From Burkholderiaceae bacterium (GTDB lineage: Bacteria > Pseudomonadota > Gammaproteobacteria > Burkholderiales > Burkholderiaceae), in NCBI GenBank assembly GCA_017997515.1, contig JAGOEY010000036.1, forward strand, positions 1 to 11,596: a DNA stretch of 11,596 bases, given 5' to 3'. The notes below the pieces were generated by a model. The model did not search any database. It was not told the origin of the DNA and saw only the letters and a list, made by a program, of their open reading frames with translations. The position numbers were made by a program, and so were the translations under genes. This document shows, piece after piece, positions 6,223 through 11,596 of this stretch (positions within the stretch are counted from its first letter, which is position 1; the number at the start of each line of letters is the position of its first letter).

Positions 6223-9207
6223 ATGCCCTCCAGACTGCCTTCCCCCTACCGGCCCGAGGCCGAGATCGTTGCCCACCGTTTGCAGGCGCTGTCCGGGGTG
6301 CTGGACTGGGCGGCGGCCAGCGCCCCGGCGCGCCCCTGGGTGCAGGCCGTGCGTGACAACCCGCCGCCGTTCTGGGCCATGGAAAGCCTGCTGCGCGAAT
6401 ACCCCATCTCCAGCGCCGAAGGCCTGGCCCTGATGCGCCTGGCCGAAGCCTTGCTGCGCGTGCCCGATGCCGAAACCGCTATCGCCCTCACCGCCGACCA
6501 GCTGGGCCGGGCCGACTTTGACGGCATGGACGACACCGGCGCTGCCGCCGTGCTGGGCCGCTCCACCCTGGCCAAGCTGTCCAGCAGCGCCATTGCCCTG
6601 TCGAAAAAGTTTTTGCCCGATGCCGAAGCGCCGCAAGGCCTGTTGACCAAGCTGGGCGCCAAAACTGTGGTGGCCGCCACCGTGCGCGCCGTGCAGCTGC
6701 TGGGCCGCCAGTTCGTGCTGGGCCAGACCATTGGGGACGCGATGGACGAAGCGGCATCTGCCCGCAAAAAGCAGCCGCAATTCACCTACAGCTACGACAT
6801 GCTGGGCGAGGGCGCACGCACCGATGCCGATGCGCTGCACTACCTGCAAAGTTACCAGAATGCTATTGAATCCATAGCTACCCGCGCAGGTAAAACGGAT
6901 GCGACAGAGCAAAACGACGGTATTTCCATCAAACTCAGTGCGCTGCACCCGCGCTACGAATGGACCCAGCGCGAACGTATCCTGGCCGAGCTGGTGCCGC
7001 GTGTCTGGGGTCTGTGTGAACAAGCCGCCCGCGCCAACATCAACCTGACCATCGACGCTGAAGAGGTGGACCGCCTGGAGCTGTCGCTCGACGTGTTCGA
7101 GGCGCTGGCCGCGTTGGTGTCGCAGCACCAGCCGCAGTGGCGCGGGTTTGGTTTGGCGATGCAGGCGTACCAAACCCGGGCGCTGGAACTCATCGAACAC
7201 GTCGCCCATATCGGCCGCAAATACAAGCTGCGCCTGATGTGCCGCCTGGTGAAGGGCGCGTACTGGGATTCGGAAATCAAACGCGCACAAGAGCTGGGCC
7301 TGCCGCATTACCCCGTGTTCACCCACAAACACCACACCGACGTGTCCTACCTGGCCTGCGCCAAGGCCCTGCTGGATGCATCGGATGTGATCTACCCGCA
7401 GTTCGCCACCCACAACGCCGCCACCATTGCCGCCATCCTGCACCTGGCCGCTAAGAGCGGCAACCCGTTCGAGCTGCAACGCCTGCACGGCATGGGCGAG
7501 GGTGTGTACCGCGAGGTACTGAAGAACCCGCTCATCGGCTGTCGCGTCTACGCCCCTGTGGGCCAGCACCGCGACCTGCTGGCCTACCTGGTGCGCCGCC
7601 TGCTGGAGAACGGCGCGAACTCGTCTTTTGTGCACCAGCTGGCCGACGAGTCGGTGGGTATGGAAGAAATTCTGGTGTCGCCGCTGCGGCTGGAGCCAGA
7701 GTCGGCCTTCGTCCTGCCGCCAGCCCTGTTTGGCCGCCGCCAGAACAGCGCCGGGCTCGACCTGGAAGTCGCCACCCAGCGCGCCACGCTGCAAGCCGCC
7801 TTCGACAGCACCAGCATCTCTGCGGTGCCGGAGTTTGATGCCAAATTGGCCTCCAGCGCTTACCAGACAAGCGCAGACAGCTATAAAGTTTGGAGCAAAA
7901 CTCCCGTCACCCACCGTGCCAGTCTGCTGCGCCACAGCGCCGACGCGCTGGAGCAGCACATGCCCCGCTTTTGCGCGCTGCTGGTCAAAGAAGCCTTCAA
8001 GACCTGGGGCGACGCCGTGTCCGAAGTGCGCGAGGCGGTGGACTTCCTGCGTTTTTACGCCGACGAAGCCGAGCGTGTGATGGCCCCGGTGGCACTGCCC
8101 GGCCCCACGGGTGAAACCAACGAACTGCGGCTGACCGCACGCGGCGTCTGGGTCTGCATCAGCCCGTGGAACTTCCCGCTGGCCATCTTCATGGGGCAGG
8201 TGGCCGCCGCACTCGCCACCGGCAACACGGTGCTGGCCAAACCCGCTGAACAAACCCCGGCCGTTGCGCTGGAAGCCGTCCGTCTCTTGCACGCTGCCGG
8301 TGTGCCCACAGGAGCCGTGCAGCTGTTACACGGCCCCGGCGAAACCGTGGGTGCGGCCCTGGTCGCGCTGCCCGGTATTGCGGGTGTGGTGTTCACCGGT
8401 TCGACCCCGGTGGCCCGCACCATCAACCGCGCGTTGGCCGCCAAAGACGGCCCCATCGTCCCGCTCATCGCCGAAACCGGCGGTATCAACGCCATGCTGG
8501 TGGACAGCACCGCGCTGCCCGAACAGGTGGTCGATGCCGTGGTGCAAAGCGCCTTCCGCAGCGCAGGCCAACGCTGCTCGGCGCTGCGCTTGTTGTGTGT
8601 ACACGAAGCGATTGCCGACCACGTCATCGAGATGGTGCAAGGTGCGGCGAAGGAGCTGGTGCTGGGCGACACGGCCAATTGGGCTACAGACGTCGGCCCC
8701 GTCATCGACCGGTCAGCGTTTGACGGTATCCAGCAGCACATCCAGCGCCTGAAATCATCGTCAAAAGTGCTCCTGGCGCAGGATACACCTGCGCAAGCAG
8801 CTACCAACTTGATAGCGCCGCATGCTTTCGAGCTGCAGCAGGTCAGCGACGTAGCCCAGGAAATCTTCGGCCCGGTGCTCCATGTGGTGCGCTGGTCGGG
8901 CGACCCGCTGGCCGTCATCGAACAGGTCAACGCGCTGGGCTACGGCCTGACCATGGGCATCCAGACCCGCATCGACAGCCGTGCCCACAGCCTGGCCGCC
9001 GCCGCCCACATCGGCAACGTCTACATCAACCGCAACACCATCGGCGCGGTGGTCGGTGTGCAGCCCTTCGGCGGCGAAGGGCTGAGCGGCACGGGGCCCA
9101 AAGCGGGTGGTCCGCACTACCTGCTGCGCTTCTGCGCGGAGCAGACGGTGACGGTGAACACCACGGCGGCGGGTGGCAACGCAGCGCTGCTGGCGGCCAT
9201 GCCCTGA
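6223..9207 (+). CDS. putA: Bifunctional proline dehydrogenase / L-glutamate gamma-semialdehyde dehydrogenase PutA (short form)
   Basis: A 994-residue two-step enzyme: FAD-dependent proline oxidation at the membrane, then NAD-dependent oxidation of glutamate semialdehyde to glutamate, with an internal channel between sites. The proline dehydrogenase barrel runs to about residue 475: SIKLSALHPRY near 235-245, LVKGAYWDSEIK at 342-353, and RVYAPVG and YLVRRLLENGAN with R458 and R459, matching the arginines that hold the substrate carboxylate. The aldehyde dehydrogenase has SPWNFPLA at 647-654, FTGS at 724-727, catalytic E751 in AETGG and nucleophile C785 in GQRCSA. QPFGGEGLSGTGPKAGG marks the C-terminal region. 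It lacks the ribbon-helix-helix domain and the extra C-terminal domain of about 1,300-residue PutAs, so it resembles the minimal Bradyrhizobium type (about 1,000 residues) and cannot repress itself. Three repeat copies lie in its frame. ATG at 6223 has only a weak GGA upstream. Confidence 0.97.
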   Translation: MPSRLPSPYRPEAEIVAHRLQALSGVLDWAAASAPARPWVQAVRDNPPPFWAMESLLREYPISSAEGLALMRLAEALLRVPDAETAIALTADQLGRADFDGMDDTGAAAVLGRSTLAKLSSSAIALSKKFLPDAEAPQGLLTKLGAKTVVAATVRAVQLLGRQFVLGQTIGDAMDEAASARKKQPQFTYSYDMLGEGARTDADALHYLQSYQNAIESIATRAGKTDATEQNDGISIKLSALHPRYEWTQRERILAELVPRVWGLCEQAARANINLTIDAEEVDRLELSLDVFEALAALVSQHQPQWRGFGLAMQAYQTRALELIEHVAHIGRKYKLRLMCRLVKGAYWDSEIKRAQELGLPHYPVFTHKHHTDVSYLACAKALLDASDVIYPQFATHNAATIAAILHLAAKSGNPFELQRLHGMGEGVYREVLKNPLIGCRVYAPVGQHRDLLAYLVRRLLENGANSSFVHQLADESVGMEEILVSPLRLEPESAFVLPPALFGRRQNSAGLDLEVATQRATLQAAFDSTSISAVPEFDAKLASSAYQTSADSYKVWSKTPVTHRASLLRHSADALEQHMPRFCALLVKEAFKTWGDAVSEVREAVDFLRFYADEAERVMAPVALPGPTGETNELRLTARGVWVCISPWNFPLAIFMGQVAAALATGNTVLAKPAEQTPAVALEAVRLLHAAGVPTGAVQLLHGPGETVGAALVALPGIAGVVFTGSTPVARTINRALAAKDGPIVPLIAETGGINAMLVDSTALPEQVVDAVVQSAFRSAGQRCSALRLLCVHEAIADHVIEMVQGAAKELVLGDTANWATDVGPVIDRSAFDGIQQHIQRLKSSSKVLLAQDTPAQAATNLIAPHAFELQQVSDVAQEIFGPVLHVVRWSGDPLAVIEQVNALGYGLTMGIQTRIDSRAHSLAAAAHIGNVYINRNTIGAVVGVQPFGGEGLSGTGPKAGGPHYLLRFCAEQTVTVNTTAAGGNAALLAAMP
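6862..6917 (-). repeat. 56-bp palindromic element, copy D (inside putA)
   Basis: Copy D is antisense to putA and encodes about residues 213-231, a loop just before the conserved ISIKLSALHPRY strand. Read on the minus strand it ends TAGCTATG...AATAGC, which copy G shares: 13 of the last 16 bases agree. The right arm GCGC is kept (minus-strand reading), while the left arm has decayed to GCAT, so the hairpin is largely lost. Confidence 0.65.
7841..7896 (+). repeat. 56-bp palindromic element, copy E (inside putA)
   Basis: Copy E is in the sense direction and encodes about residues 540-558, in the linker between the two enzymatic domains. It has a perfect 6-bp stem, GCGCTT (7856-7861) with AAGCGC (7869-7874), around a 7-base loop. 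It shares TTGGCCT-CAGCGC and the 25-base spacing to GCGCA with copy B. Codons such as TAT AAA GTT TGG stand out against the GC-rich gene. Confidence 0.75.
8761..8816 (+). repeat. 56-bp palindromic element, copy F (inside putA)
   Basis: Copy F is in the sense direction and encodes about residues 847-865, a variable surface region of the aldehyde dehydrogenase domain shortly before the conserved EIFGPVLHV motif. It has a perfect 7-bp stem, GCGCAGG (8776-8782) with CCTGCGC (8788-8794), around a 5-base loop: the same geometry as copy A with different bases. Its reading phase relative to putA differs from that of copy E, so the two copies do not encode the same peptide. Confidence 0.75.
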
Positions 9208-9216
9208 GACGTTTTT

Positions 9217-10098
9217 TTAGTGCAACACAAACGATGCAGGTAGCGACACCGCCACCACGCCATAACGCTTGGTATCCGGGCTGCCGGTGGTGGGTTTGTC
9301 GTCCAGGCCCCGCGTGCCGGTGATGTCGCGCAGCGCGTCGGTAACCAGGCGGGCCAGGTACTTGTCGCCGTCGATCTTCAGCTCGGTGTACGAGGCGTAG
9401 GCCAGTTTGTCCGACAGTTTCTGGACCACGGCGTCCTGGTTCTGGGCCAGCAGGCTGGCAAATTTTTCGGATTCGATGCTGCCAATCTCCACCGTCACGG
9501 CGGGCACAAACAGGATGTGGCGGCGGCTCTCCAGGCCGTCGGCCAGCGGGTTGGTGGGCACCAGCACCACCCGCAGCTCGGTGTTCAGCAGCGAAAGTGT
9601 TTGGACGGTGGTGGTGGCCGCGGGGCTGGTGGTGGCGGGGTCGGCACTGGCCGCTGTGGCCGCAGTGACCGGTGATGCCGGCGCAGCCGTTGTCCGCACG
9701 GTGGCCGCCGCCGGTGGTGCCGGTTTTTTCTGGCCCGACAGTGTCCATATCAGCACGCCGGACGCCAGGATCACAGTGGCCAGCAGCCACAGGTACCAGT
9801 TGGAGGGGCTGGCGGGTGCGGGAGCGCGGTGGGTGGGGGGCGCGGTGTAGCCGGTGGGCGGCGGTGGCCGCACGGGGGTGTGCTGCAGCTGCGCGTCGTA
9901 GGCCGCGCGCTGGTCGGCATCCGACAACACGGCATAGGCTTGCACGATCAGCGCCGCCCGGCGGGCCATGGCGCTGCTGTGGTCGCTGTCGGCCTGGTGT
10001 TTGTCCGGGTGGTGCCGCTGCATCAGGCTTTTGTAGGCGGCCCGCAGCACTTCCTTGCTGGCGTGGGGGCTGACCTCCAGAAGCTCGTAGTAATTCAT
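9217..10098 (-). CDS. Membrane-anchored J-domain protein with a possible FliL-like C-terminal domain
   Basis: A 293-residue protein. A canonical J domain covers about residues 1-70 (MNYYELLEVSPHASKEVLRA) with the HPD tripeptide at 30-32, which in this family stimulates the ATPase of a DnaK partner. A proline-rich stretch (75-98), one membrane helix (about 101-120) and an A/T/P-rich linker (123-166) follow. The C-terminal domain (about 167-293) is then on the far, periplasmic side if the J domain is cytoplasmic. Its pattern, with a strand, a long helix around ESEKFASLLAQNQDAVVQKL, a second helix around KYLARLVTDALRDI, and a final strand AVSLPASFVLH, recalls FliL; this is a guess by eye. ATG at 10098 starts exactly at the J domain, without a clear ribosome binding site. 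It lies 20 bases after the J-like gene upstream and only 9 bases from the convergent putA stop. Confidence 0.8.
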   Translation of the reverse strand: MNYYELLEVSPHASKEVLRAAYKSLMQRHHPDKHQADSDHSSAMARRAALIVQAYAVLSDADQRAAYDAQLQHTPVRPPPPTGYTAPPTHRAPAPASPSNWYLWLLATVILASGVLIWTLSGQKKPAPPAAATVRTTAAPASPVTAATAASADPATTSPAATTTVQTLSLLNTELRVVLVPTNPLADGLESRRHILFVPAVTVEIGSIESEKFASLLAQNQDAVVQKLSDKLAYASYTELKIDGDKYLARLVTDALRDITGTRGLDDKPTTGSPDTKRYGVVAVSLPASFVLH

Positions 10099-10118
10099 GG
10101 GGGTGGGGCGCGGCGGGT

Positions 10119-11072
10119 TCAGCGGCGCAGCACTTCGCGCCATTCGGCTTTTTGCCGTTCGATGCGCAGCCGCTCCGTCTGCTCCTGCACGCGCCGGTCT
10201 TCCTTCTGCTGCCATTCACGGCGCTCGTCGTCGCGCCGCGCCTGCTCCGTGGCCCGCAGCTCGGCCATCCGCAGCTCGGCAGACACCTGCTCGCCACGGC
10301 GGCGGGACTCTTCCTCGAAGCGGCGTGCGTCCTGTTCGGCCTTGGTGGTCTGGCGTTCTGCCGTGCGTTTCTCGTTTTCCGCCGTGCGCCTCTCGCTTTC
10401 CTTGCGGCGGTTTTCCGCTTGCAGCGCCACCATCTCGGCGGTGTTGGCCGGGCGTACGCCGTAGGTCTGGTAGTACTCCTCCAGCTGTGCTTTCTCGCTG
10501 GCCCGGGTGGCGGCAGTGGCGGCCGATTCGGCCCGGCGGTTGCCCATCAGCATGCTGATGGACTGCGTGACCGCAGCAATGGCAAACAGCGTGCCCAGCA
10601 CCACCATGATCTTGCGCAGCAGGGGCGCCATGCCGGTTGCGACCGGTTCGCTGCGGGGGGTGAAGCTGTGTTGCTCGCGTGTGGGTGCGCCACCTGCGCG
10701 CAGCGTCATGGCGTCGGCACGCAGGGTCATCGCGTCGGCCCGCAAGGCCATGGCCTCGGCGCGCAGTGACAGGGCTTCGGCATCGGCCTGCAGGGGCACC
10801 AGGGCCAGCTCGGGCGCGGCGGGCGGTGGCGCAGGCGGCACGGCTGTTGACGCCAGTTTGGCGTCGTAGGCACCACGGCTGCCGGGGTCACGCAGCGTTT
10901 TGAAGGCCAGCTGCAGCACTTTGACCTTGAAGTCGAAATCGTCCGCACTGATGCGGTCTTTCTGCGACGCCAGTTGGGCCATGGCAGCATCAAACGCCGC
11001 CTGCAGCTCGGCCTCGGACGCATCGGCGGCCACCGCCAGGATTTCGTACAGGGTTTTTTTCTTGGTGACCAC
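10119..11072 (-). CDS. Degenerate J-domain-like membrane protein with C-terminal coiled coil
   Basis: A 317-residue protein. The N-terminus (about 7-73; TLYEILAVAADASEAELQAA, then LAFKTLRDPGSRGAYDAKL) has the helix I and helix III-IV features of a J domain, but the HPD tripeptide between helices II and III is absent, so it should not activate a DnaK ATPase in the usual way. An A/P-rich segment and a heptad-like repeat LRADAMT (about 100-127) follow, then one membrane helix (about 154-177). A long charged region rich in E, R, Q and K (about 190-317) should form a coiled coil. The start is GTG at 11072, supported by GGGGAG 8 bases upstream. It is the first gene of a two-gene unit with the true J protein. 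No specific function is recognised; partner or scaffold for the downstream protein is an inference. Confidence 0.75.
   Translation of the reverse strand: MVTKKKTLYEILAVAADASEAELQAAFDAAMAQLASQKDRISADDFDFKVKVLQLAFKTLRDPGSRGAYDAKLASTAVPPAPPPAAPELALVPLQADAEALSLRAEAMALRADAMTLRADAMTLRAGGAPTREQHSFTPRSEPVATGMAPLLRKIMVVLGTLFAIAAVTQSISMLMGNRRAESAATAATRASEKAQLEEYYQTYGVRPANTAEMVALQAENRRKESERRTAENEKRTAERQTTKAEQDARRFEEESRRRGEQVSAELRMAELRATEQARRDDERREWQQKEDRRVQEQTERLRIERQKAEWREVLRR
10699..10782. repeat. Four tandem 21-bp repeats inside the J-like gene
   Basis: Four 21-base units begin at 10699, 10720, 10741 and 10762, each starting CGCA and ending with a TCGGC-type word. On the coding (minus) strand they give the seven-residue unit LRADAMT and its variants LRAEAMA and LSLRAEA. 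The units are in frame, so copy number can change without breaking the gene. A further partial unit may follow near 10783-10800. Confidence 0.85.
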
Positions 11073-11082
11073 GTGTATTGCT

Positions 11083-11100
11083 CCCCACTCCGTTGTGGGG
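11083..11100 (-). promoter_or_regulatory. Hairpin overlapping the ribosome binding site of the J-like gene
   Basis: On the minus strand CCCCAC (11100-11095) pairs perfectly with GTGGGG (11088-11083) around the loop AACGGA. The second arm contains most of the GGGGAG ribosome binding site of the gene that starts at GTG 11072. If it forms in the mRNA it would hide that site. A 6-bp GC-rich stem can also occur by chance, so the regulatory reading is tentative. Confidence 0.4.
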
Positions 11101-11178
11101 TGAATTGTTACAAAAAATACGGCCGGATGGCGTGGGCTGTGCCGGGAATTTTGGTGGGGGTGTATGGGTTGCTAAATT

Positions 11179-11234
11179 GCTATTAAAAGCATAGCTATAT
11201 GGGCTTGTGAAATATGCGCCAGAGCCCTGAATGC
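11179..11234 (-). repeat. 56-bp palindromic element, copy G (intergenic, upstream of rluE)
   Basis: Copy G lies in the 196-base gap between the divergent J-like and rluE genes. It shares TAGCTATG and AATAGC at fixed spacing with copy D (13 of 16 bases at that end). The left arm GCGC is kept; the right arm is GCCC, so the hairpin is weakened. The element ends 34 bases before the rluE start codon. The rest of the gap (11101-11178) shows AT-rich stretches but no promoter I can defend. Confidence 0.7.
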
Positions 11235-11251
11235 CTTGAATTTTTGGGGGC

Positions 11252-11257
11252 TAGAAT
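11252..11257 (+). promoter_or_regulatory. Candidate -10 box for the rluE-type gene
   Basis: TAGAAT matches the sigma-70 -10 consensus at 5 of 6 bases and ends 11 bases before the start codon, which would give a leader of only about 5 bases. No -35 at good spacing is clear: TTGAAT at 11236-11241 is too close, and CTGAAT at 11227-11232, partly inside repeat copy G, is 19 bases away. Confidence 0.35.
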
Positions 11258-11268
11258 CGGGCCCACCC

Positions 11269-11596
11269 ATGCCCAAAGTCGTCCTCTTCAACAAACCCTT
11301 CAACGTGCTCACCCAGTTCCGCCCCGACGGTGACCGGGCCACGCTGGCGCAGTTCATCACCGACCCGACCCTGCGCGTGGCCGGGCGGCTGGACCGGGAT
11401 TCGGAAGGTTTGCTGCTGCTGACCGACGACGGTGTGCTGAACGCCCGTATCACCCAGCCGCAGGAAAAGCAGTTCAAAACCTACCAGGTGCAGGTGGATG
11501 GCATTCCGACCGAAGCCGCGTTGCAGGCGCTGCGCCAGGGTGTGCTGCTCAACGACGGGTTGACGCTGCCCGCCGAGGCGCTGCAGATCGACGAGC
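11269..11596 (+). CDS. rluE: 23S rRNA pseudouridine synthase, RluE type (5' part)
   Basis: The first 109 residues of a pseudouridine synthase of the RsuA/RluB/E/F family; the gene runs off the right edge. It begins [20 protein letters not shown] with no N-terminal S4 RNA-binding domain, as in RluE, which modifies U2457 of E. coli 23S rRNA. The catalytic aspartate is D42 in the motif [16 protein letters not shown]. The stretches [20 protein letters not shown] and [17 protein letters not shown] are also typical. The ATG at 11269 is placed where the family starts; the leader is very short and no ribosome binding site stands out. RluE is preferred to RluB or RluF because the S4 domain is missing, but the C-terminal part is unseen. 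Confidence 0.9.
   Translation, partial: MPKVVLFNKPFNVLTQFRPDGDRATLAQFITDPTLRVAGRLDRDSEGLLLLTDDGVLNARITQPQEKQFKTYQVQVDGIPTEAALQALRQGVLLNDGLTLPAEALQIDE

Noticed and set aside
6199..8292. A long minus-strand open frame (about 697 codons) opposite putA.
   Set aside because: The opposite strand carries unmistakable PutA with all catalytic residues. The antisense product is compositionally odd and has no family signature.
9181..9219. A terminator after putA: the palindrome GCAGCGCTGC at 9181-9190 and a run of seven T at 9212-9218.
   Set aside because: The palindrome has no loop and lies too far from the T-run, and the T-run overlaps the stop codon of the convergent J gene. No proper stem directly precedes it.

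Overview
The window looks like chromosomal DNA of a high-GC betaproteobacterium, most likely in the Comamonadaceae or a close Burkholderiales relative (Rhodoferax, Polaromonas or Acidovorax type). This rests on strong GC bias at third codon positions, the pilT / cyclic-nucleotide-binding protein / pilU order beside yggS, a short PutA divergent from an Lrp-type regulator, and two kinds of dispersed intergenic repeat that I associate with that group. The assignment is an inference from gene content and remembered sequence style, not from a search. There is no phage, plasmid, IS element, CRISPR array, rRNA or tRNA.

Layout. 1-167: 3' end of a BON-domain protein (+). 225-1142: NAD(P)-dependent beta-hydroxyacid dehydrogenase (-), convergent with the BON gene. 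1230-1318: a three-hairpin intergenic repeat. 1319-4205: a minus-strand type IV pilus retraction operon read pilT, a CRP-like sensor protein, pilU. 4242-4943: yggS (+), divergent from pilT. 4966-5589: an unrecognised two-helix membrane protein (-), just downstream of an Lrp/AsnC regulator (5649-6125, -). 6223-9207: a 994-residue bifunctional PutA (+), divergent from the regulator. 9217-11072: two minus-strand genes for membrane-anchored J-domain-like proteins. 11269-11596: 5' end of an RluE-type rRNA pseudouridine synthase (+), running off the window.

How the genes work together. PilT and PilU power pilus retraction, and the protein between them is placed to link a cyclic nucleotide to that process. 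PutA oxidises proline to glutamate. It starts without the DNA-binding domain of the long enteric PutAs, so the divergent Lrp-type protein is the natural proline-responsive regulator. The two J-like proteins form a two-gene unit with inner-membrane anchors.

The most interesting signal is not a gene. Seven copies of a 56-bp element align without gaps (169-224, 949-1004, 4740-4795, 6862-6917, 7841-7896, 8761-8816, 11179-11234). Two copies are intergenic. Five lie inside intact reading frames: one in the dehydrogenase, one in yggS and three in putA. They occur in both orientations and in different frames. Each carries two GC(GC) arms 15 columns apart, and in three copies the inner arm bases covary so that a 6-7 bp hairpin is kept. 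This behaves like a mobile or recombining palindromic element tolerated in surface loops of proteins.
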